Positions 44,115 through 54,746 are shown, numbered from the stretch's first letter. The stretch: 64,000 nucleotides of DNA from Vibrio aestuarianus (GCF_012395185.1 NZ_JAAZTU010000006.1:84031-148030); one strand, 5' to 3'. Notes: generated from the sequence alone by a model not told the origin. Made by a program: numbers and translations.

Positions 44115-47000
44115 ATGAGTACAGCCTTTGAAGTCGATAACACTATCGCAACCATTTTTTCAGCTCAAGTACCTGTTGTAGAAGGGACTTACGATCTTAC
44201 TCCAGACCAAATATTGCTTGATCAAATCGAGCATGAATCTGAAGTTCGTTCATACCCACGTCGTTTACCAATCGCCATCAAACAAGCCTATGGCGCACTG
44301 GTTGAAGACACTCGCGGTCAAATTTTCTTAGATTGTTTGGCTGGCGCAGGAACGTTAGCGCTTGGCTACAACCACCCAGAGATTAACCAAGCACTGAAAG
44401 AGCAGTTAGATTCAGGTCTGCCTTATCAAACTTTGGATATGACAACCCAAGCGAAAGATAAATTTATTAAGCAAGTCAAAGCGTTCTTGCCTGAAGATTT
44501 CGCGCAAAATTCAGCGATTCAATTCTGTGGTCCTTCTGGTGCCGATGCTGTGGAAGCAGCAATCAAATTGGCAAAACAGACCACAGGTCGCAATACCATG
44601 TTTGCTTTCCGCGGTGCATACCATGGCATGACTAACGGTACGATGGGCATGATGGGTAACCTCAATACCAAAGCTCGTCGCACGGGTTTAATGTCAGATG
44701 TGCATTTTATGCCTTTCCCATACAACCTACGCTGTCCATTTGGCTTAGGTGGTGATGAAGGGGCAAAAGCAAGCATTCGTTATATCGAACGTCTATTAAA
44801 TGATGATGAAGCGGGCATTATGAAGCCGGCTGCTATCATTGTTGAGCCAGTTCAAGGTGAGGGCGGTGTGATCCCTGCTCCTGCATTCTGGCTACGTGAG
44901 TTGCGTCGTATTTGTGATGATCACGGCATCTTATTGATTTTTGATGAAATTCAATGTGGTGTAGGTAAATCAGGTCACCGTTTTGCTTTTGAAGAATCAG
45001 GCATTTCTCCCGATATTCTTTGCCTATCGAAAGCGATTGGTGGTGGTCTTCCAATGTCTATTCTGGTCTTCAAGAAAGAGATCGATACATGGAAACCAGG
45101 TGAGCATACGGGTACTTTCCGTGGTAACCAATTGGCCATGGTATCGGGTGCTAAAGCATTAGAAATCATTCTCCGTGACGACTTAGTTGGTCATGCTAAT
45201 GCTGCTGGTCAATATTTGCGTCAAGGACTTGAAGCAATCCAAAGCCGTGTTAACTGTATTGCTGAAGTACGTGGCAAAGGTCTAATGCTTGGCTTAGAAA
45301 TTAACAAGCCGAACGGTGAGCGCAATAAATTTGGCGAGCCAATGTCAGATGGGCAATTAACGCTGGCGATCCAACGCGCTGCTCTTGAGCGTGGTTTGAT
45401 GGTTGAAAAGGGAGGTCGTGATGGCTCAGTTATCCGTTTCTTACCGCCGTTGATTATCTCTTTTGAGCAAATTGATTTTGCGCTTCGTACATTGGAAGCC
45501 GCTATTCTTGCCGCTGGTGGTGGTTCTAAAGATCCAGAGCCAGAAAACCAAGGTTGGAAAAAGCACTTTATCCAAACCGGAGAGATGGGCAGTGATGAAT
45601 TTGCTGCGGTTATGAACCACACCACCTCTGCGATGAAGGCCGTGTTCGAGCAGGCTAAAGCACCTTATTCAGGTTTGGATCCAAAACAGCTTGAAGATGC
45701 GATTTATGCCGTTGATTTAGACAACAAAAATGCGCCTTTAAAAGACGTAATTTCGGAAATGGCGGAGCTGGTTGCCAAGAACTCTATCATTGTTCAACAT
45801 CCAGATTGTATCGCTCACTTACATACTCCACCACTGATGCCATCTATTGTTGCTGAAGCAATGATTGGGGCGTTGAACCAGTCAATGGATTCATGGGATC
45901 AATCTTCTTCTGCAACTTACGTTGAGCAGAAAGTTATTGATTGGATGTGTGAGAAATATGAACTTGGCGCAAATGCGGATGGCATTGTCACGAGTGGCGG
46001 CACGCAAAGTAACCAAATGGGGCTGATGCTCGCACGTGACTGGATTGCAGACAAATTAAGTGGTCACTCAATCCAGAAGCTAGGTTTGCCTGAATATGCA
46101 GATAAACTACGTATTGTATGTTCGAAAAAATCTCACTTTACAGTTCAAAAGTCAGCTTCTTGGATGGGGTTAGGTGAAAAGGCCATTTTAGCCGTTGATG
46201 CCAATCCAAATGGCACGATGGATGTCACGCAGTTAGAGGCGGCTATTACGCAAGCTAAAGCTGAAGGTCTGATCCCATTTGCAATCGTAGGTACTGCTGG
46301 TACCACCGACCATGGTGCAATTGATGATCTCTCAACTATCGCTGACGTTGCTGAGCAACATGACTTATGGATGCATGTCGACGGGGCCTATGGTGGTGCT
46401 TTAATTCTAAGCAGTCATAAAGCTCGTCTGCAAGGGGTTGAGCGTGCACATTCAGTGAGTGTTGATTTCCATAAATTATTCTTTCAAACCATCAGTTGTG
46501 GTGCGCTGTTGCTGAAAGATAAGAGCAACTTTAAATATTTACTCCACCATGCTGATTACCTCAACCGAGAGCATGATGAGTTACCAAACTTGGTTGATAA
46601 ATCTATTGCTACAACCAAACGTTTTGATGCGTTGAAAGTATTCATGACAATGCAAAACGTTGGGCCAAAAGCGTTGGGTGATATGTATGATCACCTGCTA
46701 GAACAAACGCTACAAGTCGCTGATTTAGTTCAACATCATGAGGCATTTGAATTGCTTGCTGAACCTGCACTGTCGACAGTGCTATTTCGTTCAGTGAACA
46801 AACAAGCTGCGGATTTTGATGAGTTAAATAAAGCGTTGCGTTTAGAAGCATTAACACGCGGTGTGGCGGTACTGGGTGAGACGATTGTGGATGGCAAAAC
46901 TGCCTTGAAATTCACGATTTTGAACCCGTGCCTTCAATTGTCAGACTTCAAATCACTACTTCATAAAATCGAACAGTTAGCCACTGAGCTAGCAAAATAG
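44115..47000 (+). CDS. Diaminobutyrate aminotransferase / diaminobutyrate decarboxylase fusion
   Basis: 961-residue bifunctional PLP enzyme that makes 1,3-diaminopropane, the building block of norspermidine. Residues about 1-470 are a class III aminotransferase turning aspartate semialdehyde into 2,4-diaminobutyrate (cofactor Asp in LLIFDEIQCGVGKSG; Lys306 in LCLSKAIGGGLP). Residues about 490-961 are a group II decarboxylase (MHVDGAYGGA; PLP lysine in VSVDFHKLFFQ). From established work, V. cholerae VC1625 has the same fusion. GGGGAAGG precedes the ATG. It is first in an operon with carboxynorspermidine dehydrogenase (17 bases on) and nspC. Confidence 0.93.
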   Translation: MSTAFEVDNTIATIFSAQVPVVEGTYDLTPDQILLDQIEHESEVRSYPRRLPIAIKQAYGALVEDTRGQIFLDCLAGAGTLALGYNHPEINQALKEQLDSGLPYQTLDMTTQAKDKFIKQVKAFLPEDFAQNSAIQFCGPSGADAVEAAIKLAKQTTGRNTMFAFRGAYHGMTNGTMGMMGNLNTKARRTGLMSDVHFMPFPYNLRCPFGLGGDEGAKASIRYIERLLNDDEAGIMKPAAIIVEPVQGEGGVIPAPAFWLRELRRICDDHGILLIFDEIQCGVGKSGHRFAFEESGISPDILCLSKAIGGGLPMSILVFKKEIDTWKPGEHTGTFRGNQLAMVSGAKALEIILRDDLVGHANAAGQYLRQGLEAIQSRVNCIAEVRGKGLMLGLEINKPNGERNKFGEPMSDGQLTLAIQRAALERGLMVEKGGRDGSVIRFLPPLIISFEQIDFALRTLEAAILAAGGGSKDPEPENQGWKKHFIQTGEMGSDEFAAVMNHTTSAMKAVFEQAKAPYSGLDPKQLEDAIYAVDLDNKNAPLKDVISEMAELVAKNSIIVQHPDCIAHLHTPPLMPSIVAEAMIGALNQSMDSWDQSSSATYVEQKVIDWMCEKYELGANADGIVTSGGTQSNQMGLMLARDWIADKLSGHSIQKLGLPEYADKLRIVCSKKSHFTVQKSASWMGLGEKAILAVDANPNGTMDVTQLEAAITQAKAEGLIPFAIVGTAGTTDHGAIDDLSTIADVAEQHDLWMHVDGAYGGALILSSHKARLQGVERAHSVSVDFHKLFFQTISCGALLLKDKSNFKYLLHHADYLNREHDELPNLVDKSIATTKRFDALKVFMTMQNVGPKALGDMYDHLLEQTLQVADLVQHHEAFELLAEPALSTVLFRSVNKQAADFDELNKALRLEALTRGVAVLGETIVDGKTALKFTILNPCLQLSDFKSLLHKIEQLATELAK

Positions 47001-47017
47001 AAAGGAATAGAAAAAAC

Positions 47018-48262
47018 ATGTCTGTTTTACAAATTGGTGCAGGAGGCGTTGGGTGGGTTGTCGCACATAAGGCGGCCCAAAACAACGACGTACTCGGTGA
47101 TATTGTTCTTGCTTCTCGTACTGTTGAAAAGTGCGAGAAGATCATTGAATCGATCAAAGGAAAAAATAACCTTAAAGATAAGACTAAGAAGCTGGAAGCT
47201 CGCAGCGTTAATGCTGATGATGTCGATTCTCTAGTCGCGTTAATTAAAGAAGTCCAGCCTGATCTGGTGATCAACGCTGGTCCTCCTTGGGTCAATGTGC
47301 CAATTATGGAAGCATGTTACCAAGCGAAGGTCTCTTACTTAGATACATCAGTGGCTGTTGACCTTTGTTCAGAAGGCCAACAAGTGCCAGAAGCGTATGA
47401 CCCACAATGGGCATTTCGTGAAAAATTCAAACAGGCGGGAATTACCGGTATTCTAGGTGCTGGTTTTGATCCTGGCGTTGTCAGTGTATTTGCAGCGTAT
47501 GCCGTAAAACACTTGTTTGATGAAATTGACACCATTGATGTGATGGATGTGAATGCTGGTGATCACGGCAAGAAATTCGCGACAAACTTTGACCCAGAAA
47601 CCAATATGTTAGAGATCCAAGGTGACTCTTTCTATTGGGAAAATGAAGAGTGGAAACAAGTACCTTGCCACTCGCGCATGCTTGAATTTGATTTCCCAAA
47701 TTGTGGTTTGCACAAAGTCTATTCAATGGCGCACGATGAAGTTCGTTCAATGAAAGAATTCATTCCTGCCAAACGCATTGAATTTTGGATGGGCTTTGGT
47801 GATCGTTACTTGAACTACTTCAACTGTATGCGTGATATCGGTTTGTTGAGTCCTGAACCATTAACTCTACATGATGGTACGGTTGTACAACCGCTACATG
47901 TACTAAAAGCTATGCTGCCAGATCCAACGTCTTTGGCTCCGGGGTATACGGGTTTAACATGTATCGGCACATGGGTTCAAGGCAAGAAAGATGGCAAAGA
48001 ACGCAGCGTTTTTATCTATAACAATGCGGATCATGAAGTGGCGTACAACGATGTAGAGCATCAAGCCATTGCTTATACGACAGGCGTGCCAGCGATCACG
48101 GCTGCGATACAATTTTTCCGTGGTAAATGGGCCGATAAAGGTGTGTTTAATATGGAGCAACTTGATCCCGATCCGTTCCTTGAAACAATGCCTAAGATCG
48201 GCCTTGATTGGCACGTTCAAGAGTTAGTTGTTGGCCAGCCAGACATTAAGATTCTTAAATAA
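47018..48262 (+). CDS. Carboxynorspermidine dehydrogenase (synthase)
   Basis: 414-residue NADPH-dependent enzyme that condenses diaminopropane with aspartate semialdehyde into carboxynorspermidine. N-terminal Rossmann motif VLQIGAGGVGWVVAHKAA, then the saccharopine-dehydrogenase-like fold with VINAGPPWVNVPIMEACYQA, YLDTSVAVD and GILGAGFDPGVVSVFA. Same family as lysine-pathway saccharopine reductase, but the neighbours fix the function as CANSDH (compare VC1624). The start ATG is preceded by AAAGGAA. A hairpin-prone gap of 121 bases separates it from nspC. Confidence 0.92.
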   Translation: MSVLQIGAGGVGWVVAHKAAQNNDVLGDIVLASRTVEKCEKIIESIKGKNNLKDKTKKLEARSVNADDVDSLVALIKEVQPDLVINAGPPWVNVPIMEACYQAKVSYLDTSVAVDLCSEGQQVPEAYDPQWAFREKFKQAGITGILGAGFDPGVVSVFAAYAVKHLFDEIDTIDVMDVNAGDHGKKFATNFDPETNMLEIQGDSFYWENEEWKQVPCHSRMLEFDFPNCGLHKVYSMAHDEVRSMKEFIPAKRIEFWMGFGDRYLNYFNCMRDIGLLSPEPLTLHDGTVVQPLHVLKAMLPDPTSLAPGYTGLTCIGTWVQGKKDGKERSVFIYNNADHEVAYNDVEHQAIAYTTGVPAITAAIQFFRGKWADKGVFNMEQLDPDPFLETMPKIGLDWHVQELVVGQPDIKILK

Positions 48263-48323
48263 GGATCAACTGGAGTTGTTATTTTTGTTTATTGACTTCG
48301 GTTGATTTACAGCAGTGGCAATG

Positions 48324-48357
48324 ACTTATTCCAAGCCGATGCGATAAGTGTCGGCTT
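48324..48357 (+). promoter_or_regulatory. Overlapping alternative hairpins before nspC
   Basis: In the 121-base gap before nspC two stems compete: ACTTAT / ATAAGT (48324-48329 with 48344-48349) and AAGCCGA / TCGGCTT (48333-48339 with 48351-48357). The second is followed by TGTTCGATTTT and could act as a weak terminator. The layout resembles an attenuator; no leader peptide was identified. Confidence 0.35.
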
Positions 48358-48383
48358 TGTTCGATTTTAAGAGTGATGAATAG

Positions 48384-49517
48384 ATGCAAAAAAGCGAACT
48401 CAAAACCCCATATTTCATGATTGATGAAGCTAAGTTGATTGCAAATTTAGAAATTGCGAAACAGCTTAAAGAAATCTCTGGCGTTAAATTGGTATTGGCT
48501 CTGAAATGTTTCTCAACTTGGGGAGTGTTTGACATCATCAAGCCTTATTTAGATGGCACAACCAGTAGTGGCCCATTTGAAGTCAGGTTAGGCTACGAAA
48601 CGTTTGGTGGCGAGACTCATGCCTACAGCGTTGGTTACAGTGAAGATGACGTAAAAGAAGTCGTCGATATCTGCGATAAGATGATTTTCAACTCGCAATC
48701 TCAGTTGGCGGCCTATCGCCATCTTGTGCAAGGAAAAGCATCTATCGGCCTGCGTTTAAACCCTGGAGTTAGCTATGCAGGTCAAGATTTGGCGAACCCT
48801 GCTCGTCAGTTTTCTCGTTTAGGGGTTCAAACTGATCATATTGATGCCTCAATTTTTGAAACCATTAACGGTGTAATGTTCCACATGAACTGTGAGAACA
48901 AAAACGTTGATGCCTTTATTGGTTTGCTCGATTCAATCTCTGAGCACTTTGGTCAGTATCTAGATAAGTTAGACTGGGTTAGCTTAGGTGGTGGCGTTTT
49001 CTTTACCTGGCCTGGTTATGATGTCGAAAAATTAGGCCTTGCATTAAAAGCGTTTTCTGAAAAGCATGGTGTTCAGTTATACCTTGAACCGGGTGAAGCC
49101 ATCATTACCAAAACAGCAGACTTGGTAGTAACTGTGGTTGATATCGTTGAAAACGGCATGAAAACAGCGATTGTGGATTCCGCAACAGAAGCGCATCGCT
49201 TAGATACGTTGATTTATAATGAACCAGCTTCGATTCTTGAGGCCAGTGAAGAGGGTCAGCATCAATACATTATCGGTTCTTGTTCATGTTTAGCCGGTGA
49301 CCAATTCTGTATTGCGTCTTTTGAGCAACCATTAAAGATTGGTCAAAAGTTGCATATTTTAGATAGTGCAGGTTACACCATGGTGAAACTCAATTGGTTT
49401 AATGGATTGAAAATGCCATCAGTTTATTGTGAACGCCTTGATGGTGATATTCAGAAACTGAATGAATTTGGCTATGCTGACTTTAAACGTTCGTTGTCTC
49501 AATGGTCAGTAAAATAA
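48384..49517 (+). CDS. nspC: Carboxynorspermidine decarboxylase
   Basis: 377-residue PLP enzyme, fold III (alanine racemase-like), removing CO2 from carboxynorspermidine to give norspermidine. PLP lysine Lys41 in [12 protein letters not shown]; other marks are [27 protein letters not shown] and YLEPGEA. The catalytic Cys is likely within [11 protein letters not shown]. Length matches V. cholerae NspC, which is needed for biofilm formation; norspermidine is sensed there by NspS/MbaA. Last gene of the operon, followed by a terminator. Confidence 0.95.
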   Translation: MQKSELKTPYFMIDEAKLIANLEIAKQLKEISGVKLVLALKCFSTWGVFDIIKPYLDGTTSSGPFEVRLGYETFGGETHAYSVGYSEDDVKEVVDICDKMIFNSQSQLAAYRHLVQGKASIGLRLNPGVSYAGQDLANPARQFSRLGVQTDHIDASIFETINGVMFHMNCENKNVDAFIGLLDSISEHFGQYLDKLDWVSLGGGVFFTWPGYDVEKLGLALKAFSEKHGVQLYLEPGEAIITKTADLVVTVVDIVENGMKTAIVDSATEAHRLDTLIYNEPASILEASEEGQHQYIIGSCSCLAGDQFCIASFEQPLKIGQKLHILDSAGYTMVKLNWFNGLKMPSVYCERLDGDIQKLNEFGYADFKRSLSQWSVK

Positions 49518-49524
49518 TGTAAGA

Positions 49525-49555
49525 AAGCCCTGCAAGTCTATTGCGGGGCTTTTTA
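49525..49555. terminator. Terminator between nspC and the chemoreceptor gene
   Basis: Stem AAGCCCTGCAA / TTGCGGGGCTT (one G-T pair) with a 5-base loop and TTTTT; it lies between convergent genes and can act on both. Confidence 0.85.
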
Positions 49556-49577
49556 CTATTGATAAATTGGCACTATT

Positions 49578-51188
49578 TTACAGTTTGAAACTTTTCATCT
49601 TGTCATCTAATTGGCGGGACAGGTCAGCAAGAGTTTCACTTTCTTCAGCAAGGTAATTGGCTGCCTGTGACATTTCTAGCGCAGAATCATTAATTCCACT
49701 TACGTTGCGGTTCATCTCTTCTGCGACAGCACTTTGTTGTTCTGCTGCGGTTGCAATTTGCATTGCCTTATCGCTCACATGCTGTATATGAGTAACGATT
49801 AAAGATAAATCGCTACCTGCATTTTCAGCGCGCTCAACACTACTGTATGCTAAATCTTGACTTTTTTGCATCGCGTTGGAACTGCTGACAGCCAATTGTT
49901 GCAAGCGGTTAATTGTCGTTTGGATTTGGTCGGTTGAATGGTGGGTTCGACTGGCGAGGTTTCTTACCTCATCGGCAACGACAGCAAAGCCTCGCCCTTG
50001 TTCACCAGCGCGAGCAGCCTCGATGGCGGCATTCAATGCGAGAAGGTTGGTTTGTTCTGAAATTCCGCTGATAACCGTAGTTACTTCGCTAATTTGCATC
50101 ACTCCCTCTTTTAATTTATGTACTTGCTCAGTCGCGACTTCTAATTCCTGCGATAGTGCTTTGATACTATCAACGCTGGAATGCACATCTTTATCACCGA
50201 GTCCGGCTTCTTTGCTGGCATCTAGTGTATCTTTTGCAGTTTCTTCTGCGTGGCCTGCGACGTCAGCAACCGTCGCGCTCATTTCATTCATAGCAGTCGC
50301 TAGCTGACTGAGCTGATCGCGCTGACTTGTGACCGCTTGGCTTGTTTCTTCGGCAGAAGATGCGATGCGAATAGCCGCTTCAGCCAGCAAATTGGCCGAA
50401 GTGACAGATTCGGTTAATGCAGTTCGAACAGATTCAACACTATCGTTGATACGAGATGCCACAATGCCAATTTCATCCTTACCCATAACTGGCACTTTGG
50501 CTGTCAAGTCACCGTTTGCTACTTTTTTCATCACTTCTTTAATGGCTTCAAGTGGAGTAATAATCGCTCGGCTGATGATTACACCAAGTAATGTCAGTAT
50601 AGCGAGGACGATAAGTGTCGTTACGCCCATTTTTAGCAACTGCTTATTAACGGCTTGATCTATATCGTCAATCAACATGCCAGAGCCTAGTATCCAGCGC
50701 CAAGGTAAGAACCCATGAACAGCTGAAAGTTTGTCGGCGGGTTTGCCAGTATTTGTTTGCCAAGGGTAGGTTAAAAGCCCTTGTTTACCATCTTTGGCTA
50801 AATCGACCATTGTAAACCAAAACTGGCCTTCAGTGTCTTTACCTGGGTTGCCCATTTGTTTTCCGACAAGATCGGCCCTAATAGGATGGGCAATAGTATG
50901 GCGGGACTCATCAATAGCAAATATATAATTACCGCCATCAAAGCGTGTTGCGTTGATTAGGATCTTGGCTTGCCTTTTGGCCTCTTCCTCGGGAAGAGTT
51001 TGTTGAAGGTGTGCTATTTGCGAGAGAGCGGTATCAAGTACGGCATTGAGCCGAGATTCTCGCTCCGTGAGTAAATTATTTTTTAGAGCAGTTGCGGAAA
51101 TGAGTAGTAGGCTCAATAAACCGATAATTGCAACAGCAATAATAGCGGTCAGCTTATAGCTGACTTTAATGTTTCCAAGCTTCAACAT
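49578..51188 (-). CDS. Methyl-accepting chemotaxis protein with a single Cache_2 sensor
   Basis: 536 residues. Helix 1 at about 13-35, a periplasmic sCache_2 domain (about 36-185) with [21 protein letters not shown] and [17 protein letters not shown], helix 2 at about 190-210, a HAMP domain ([19 protein letters not shown]) and a signalling domain whose hairpin tip reads [20 protein letters not shown] then [12 protein letters not shown]. Single-Cache_2 receptors often sense short organic acids; the ligand is unknown. The ATG at 51188 with GGTGG upstream is preferred over a TTG at 51215. Monocistronic. Confidence 0.92.
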   Translation of the reverse strand: MLKLGNIKVSYKLTAIIAVAIIGLLSLLLISATALKNNLLTERESRLNAVLDTALSQIAHLQQTLPEEEAKRQAKILINATRFDGGNYIFAIDESRHTIAHPIRADLVGKQMGNPGKDTEGQFWFTMVDLAKDGKQGLLTYPWQTNTGKPADKLSAVHGFLPWRWILGSGMLIDDIDQAVNKQLLKMGVTTLIVLAILTLLGVIISRAIITPLEAIKEVMKKVANGDLTAKVPVMGKDEIGIVASRINDSVESVRTALTESVTSANLLAEAAIRIASSAEETSQAVTSQRDQLSQLATAMNEMSATVADVAGHAEETAKDTLDASKEAGLGDKDVHSSVDSIKALSQELEVATEQVHKLKEGVMQISEVTTVISGISEQTNLLALNAAIEAARAGEQGRGFAVVADEVRNLASRTHHSTDQIQTTINRLQQLAVSSSNAMQKSQDLAYSSVERAENAGSDLSLIVTHIQHVSDKAMQIATAAEQQSAVAEEMNRNVSGINDSALEMSQAANYLAEESETLADLSRQLDDKMKSFKL

Positions 51189-51384
51189 GACGTTACCACC
51201 ATTTATAGACCCCAATCTTTACCGTTGGATGTCGGTTATAAAGTAAATGGACAGATATAATTATTTTTTTATCCACATGCTATATCGTGGACTAAGATCA
51301 TCATTTTGCGAATATTGGAAGTGTGTTTTGTGGTGATAATCACATTTCAACTATTGATATATTGAGTCAGTCAATAGATAAATA

Positions 51385-51410
51385 AAGAGGGAGCCGTATA
51401 GCTCACCTCT
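51385..51410 (-). terminator. Probable terminator of the ACT-domain gene
   Basis: On the minus strand, AGAGGTGAGC can pair with GCTCCCTCT (one bulge), followed by TTTATTTAT. It lies about 33 bases after the stop. Confidence 0.5.
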
Positions 51411-51442
51411 ATGGTAATAGGTTTAAATTTAATAAGTGCTAA

Positions 51443-51955
51443 TTAAGCTTCAAGTATAACCCGAGTATCTTCGCTCAAGGCTTCAAGTTCATCGGCAACA
51501 TCTTCAATTTGTATTTCAGTCGGTAATTTAATTGCCATATTAGCAGTAAACAAACTGGAGCTTACTCCACCACCGCCAGCAATAAACACTCGTTGGCAGT
51601 CCATATCTAAGATGCTAATGCCTTGATTATCAAGAATACTCGTTATTTCGTTGACAATGCCAGCGCGATCACTCGCATCTAACCTAAGCTGATAAATGGT
51701 TTCTCCTTGATGACTATGTGGGTCTGATTCAACGATTTGTACAATTAGATCGGGGTGATCCATAAAAGCTTGTTGCACGAGCTGTGTATTTTGAGTTGGA
51801 AGTTCCACTTTTATTACAGCAGCGACTTGGCTTTCAATAAAATTCACTTTGCTGATAAGCCATTTACCGCCATTCTCATGTGTGATGGCAGCAAGCTGTT
51901 TAATGGTTGTTGGTGTCGCTTTACCGACGAAGTTGACGATAAATGTACTATTCAT
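51443..51955 (-). CDS. GcvR-like double-ACT regulatory protein
   Basis: 170 residues, no DNA-binding domain. Two ACT-type halves: FIVNFVGKATPTTIKQLAAITHENGG and YQLRLDASDRAGIVNEITSILDNQGISILDMDC. The plan fits the GcvR family, in which an ACT protein binds glycine and inhibits the activator GcvA; a paralogue of GcvR rather than GcvR itself is possible. The ATG has GGAGG seven bases before it. Monocistronic. Confidence 0.8.
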   Translation of the reverse strand: MNSTFIVNFVGKATPTTIKQLAAITHENGGKWLISKVNFIESQVAAVIKVELPTQNTQLVQQAFMDHPDLIVQIVESDPHSHQGETIYQLRLDASDRAGIVNEITSILDNQGISILDMDCQRVFIAGGGGVSSSLFTANMAIKLPTEIQIEDVADELEALSEDTRVILEA

Positions 51956-52106
51956 ACTGAGCCTCCTAAAGCCAACAGACGAAATGTAAACCGTTTTAAA
52001 TGGTCTCTTTCATTCAGTGTAGGAGTCTAAGACAAAGAATATTTGACGAAAGTCAATATTTTCAGCTTGCACCATTAATGGTTGTCAGTATTCAAACTTA
52101 TCCCAC

Positions 52107-52134
52107 AAAAAAACAGCAACTATGCGCTATTGCT
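52107..52134 (-). terminator. Terminator of the DUF3943 gene
   Basis: On the minus strand, AGCAA...TTGCT (5-bp stem, long loop) is followed by a run of seven T, about 37 bases after the stop. Confidence 0.6.
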
Positions 52135-52170
52135 TCTTTTTTAATGGGAAACGTTTGCTGTGAAATCTAA

Positions 52171-53064
52171 TTAAAAGGTGATTTTTAAGTCAATGCCATA
52201 AAACTGAGAGTCATAACTGGCTCCGGCGTCTAAAGCGTACTTCGCAGCGTCTTGGTTACCAAACCATGGGCTACTACTGAATTGAAATTGCGCGTCACCA
52301 TTCCAAGCATTCGATACCCAGCCATGAATATGGCCTACGGGGTTAAGAAAGAATAAAGTCACATTGCCCATGGTGGGTGAGCCCCATACTTCACCGCCAG
52401 TAGCCACAATCTCTTGCTCAGCTTCAAACATTAGTTCACCGACAACGGCACCAAAGAATGGTGTCACAAACAAGTCTTGCCAAGAAGGGATTTCCGCGAA
52501 TGCTTCAACGCCATATTCCCAGAAGAAAGTAGACATCACACCAGAATATAAGAAAGATTCAAATTCATTAAAACCGGCATGTCTTGCTGCCGTGTAGTAA
52601 ACGCCACCAAAATAGGGATGCATAATATAGTTTAGATAATGTTCATCGCGATCCCATGTAGGACCAGAAGAGACATTATCTTTCCACTTTTTAAACACCT
52701 TATTGTCACCGTCTTTTTCCCATTTAGTGACTGATTCTGGTAATAACGTCATTAAACCAACGGTTGCGACACTTAACCCCAGAATTGTATACGTCTGACT
52801 TTTTAGGTAATCCCAGTCTTTTGTATCTTGTACGGTGAGATATTTAGGTAGAGCTGGCTCTTCAAGGTTCAACTCTTGAGATTCCACTAAACTGGTTGAA
52901 AATGGCGAATTTGGCTGATAAATATTTAAATTATCATTAAAACAAGATGTTTGATTACAGTCGACCGTATAGGAAAACTCAATGTGTTGGTTGAAATCGT
53001 AAGTACTCGCGCTGGCGCAAGTTGGAAACGATAACATCATTGCAATGATGCTTTTCTTTGACAC
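52171..53064 (-). CDS. DUF3943 family outer-envelope protein
   Basis: 297 residues. Signal peptide MSKKSIIAMMLSFPTCASA, then a domain with the DUF3943 marks DEHYLNYIMHPYFGGVYYTAARHAGFNEFESFLYS and EYGVEAFAEIPSWQDL. The C-terminus ends in FYGIDLKITF, with a final Phe as in outer-membrane beta-barrels. The GTG at 53064 with GGAG seven bases before it gives a clean signal peptide and is preferred over the GTG at 53103. Function of the family is unknown. Confidence 0.75.
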   Translation of the reverse strand: MSKKSIIAMMLSFPTCASASTYDFNQHIEFSYTVDCNQTSCFNDNLNIYQPNSPFSTSLVESQELNLEEPALPKYLTVQDTKDWDYLKSQTYTILGLSVATVGLMTLLPESVTKWEKDGDNKVFKKWKDNVSSGPTWDRDEHYLNYIMHPYFGGVYYTAARHAGFNEFESFLYSGVMSTFFWEYGVEAFAEIPSWQDLFVTPFFGAVVGELMFEAEQEIVATGGEVWGSPTMGNVTLFFLNPVGHIHGWVSNAWNGDAQFQFSSSPWFGNQDAAKYALDAGASYDSQFYGIDLKITF

Positions 53065-53249
53065 GGAAGGCTCCAAGTTTTTGTTTTTAATGATCAGAAT
53101 CACAATTATCTATTAAACTCTTAGAGATGAAAACAGTATTTTGTCCAATTAGCGAAACTTATGAGAAAAATTGCATTCAAACAGTTATATTTTGCACTTT
53201 ATACTTTGCAGCACCAATAGCAGTGTGAGTTTACACAAAAGGACACATT

Positions 53250-54491
53250 ATGTTGAAAATAGCGATGTTAAGCACGGGTGAAGAAGTTCTTCATGGCGAC
53301 ATTGTCGATACCAATGCGGCTTGGCTATCCAGCGAGTTTTTCGAACATGGCTTTTCATTAGTGAAACGCGCAACGGTTGGTGATAATCAACAGTCTTTGG
53401 TCGAAGAATTACTAATGCTCAGTTTCAATAATGATGTGCTGATTGTGAATGGTGGACTTGGACCAACTTCAGATGATGTCAGTGCGGCAGCAGCGGCTCA
53501 AGCGGCTGAGCAGAAGCTGGTGTTATTTCCACAATGGCAAAAAGTACTAGAAGCATTTTTTGTTCAGCGTGGAGTTATCATGCCAGAAAGTAACCTCAAG
53601 CAAGCGATGCTACCTGAAAGTGCAGAAATTATTGATAACCCAATCGGTACTGCTTGTGGGTTTAAGGTCTTGATAAATGAATGTCAGTGCTACTTTACTC
53701 CTGGCGTGCCAAGTGAATTCAAGCAAATGATCACTCAGCAGGTACTGCCGGATTTAAAAGCTCATTACCCACAGCAGACAGGATTAGAGTGCAGCCGCTT
53801 ATTTACTTTTGGTTCATCTGAATCGGCTATCTCAGATAAGTTAGACAAAATGGTCTTGCCTGAAGGGTATATGCTTGGCTATCGCTCATATCTGCCGTTT
53901 ATTGAGGTGAAATTATTTGGCCCTAAAGAAGATATAGAGCGACGCGTACAACTATTGCAAATTATCTACAAGCACTTAGAGCAATATGTGGTGAGTGTTG
54001 ATGAACCGATGCTTGCGCATATTGGCCATTTAATGCAAGAAAAAGGACAATCACTAGCGATTGCAGAACAAGCAACGAAAGGTTGGCTCGCAAGTTGGTT
54101 ATTAAGTAATGAGCAAGTTGAAGCATTGAGTGGTCATAGTTGGATTCTGAGCCGCAGTGTAGAATCTGGCCTTGGTGATCAAGATCCGCTAGCCGCATCG
54201 TTAGCTCTTGCTGGAGCGACAAAAGAAAAATGTTCCACCTCATTGTCTTTAGTCACTGGCACTTTGATTGACGATCAATTTAGTCTTGCTTTATCTGCTC
54301 CGCAGGGAGAGTGGGGGCAAATACTCAAATTTAAACGAAGCTACAGTGCTAGTGAGCAACGTGAATTGATAGCAACTATTGCTGCCGATATGCTACGTCG
54401 TTACCTTTCCAACAAACCTGTTTTTACGCAATATGGCTTTGTGGCTCCAATAAAAGAGATGTATTTGCCATCGAGTGTGATTAACAACTGA
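53250..54491 (+). CDS. CinA/YfaY-family protein with degenerate C-terminal domain
   Basis: 413 residues. The N-terminal MoCF/COG1058 domain (about 1-170) shows LSTGEEVLHGDIVDTNAAWLS, NGGLGPTSDD and TPGVPSEF, the phosphatase-like half that acts on ADP-ribose or similar. The C-terminal half (about 250-400) resembles the nicotinamide-nucleotide amidase domain, but its AESCTGG motif reads AEQATKGW, so the catalytic Ser and Cys are absent. The same loss is known in E. coli YfaY. AAAGGA lies before the ATG. Monocistronic; the E. coli relative also sits near nrdAB/yfaE. Confidence 0.85.
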   Translation: MLKIAMLSTGEEVLHGDIVDTNAAWLSSEFFEHGFSLVKRATVGDNQQSLVEELLMLSFNNDVLIVNGGLGPTSDDVSAAAAAQAAEQKLVLFPQWQKVLEAFFVQRGVIMPESNLKQAMLPESAEIIDNPIGTACGFKVLINECQCYFTPGVPSEFKQMITQQVLPDLKAHYPQQTGLECSRLFTFGSSESAISDKLDKMVLPEGYMLGYRSYLPFIEVKLFGPKEDIERRVQLLQIIYKHLEQYVVSVDEPMLAHIGHLMQEKGQSLAIAEQATKGWLASWLLSNEQVEALSGHSWILSRSVESGLGDQDPLAASLALAGATKEKCSTSLSLVTGTLIDDQFSLALSAPQGEWGQILKFKRSYSASEQRELIATIAADMLRRYLSNKPVFTQYGFVAPIKEMYLPSSVINN

Positions 54492-54746
54492 GTGTGTAGT
54501 TAGCAGTTTTTTACTATCATATTGAATATTAAACGATTTTAAATTCGTCACTGCTTATTCATAACTGAATGTTTTTTGTGCTTACAATGGATGTTCTATT
54601 GCGTATGCATCTTATGATTATTTGGTCTAAAGGCTAAGTTTATGATTTATAGCAGGAGATAAATTTGTCTCAGATTTGAGTCTTTTTTAAGCAATTTTTC
54701 TCTGTACACTGTCAGTCCGCTTGAGAAAATTCGGCAGGAGGCTGAC

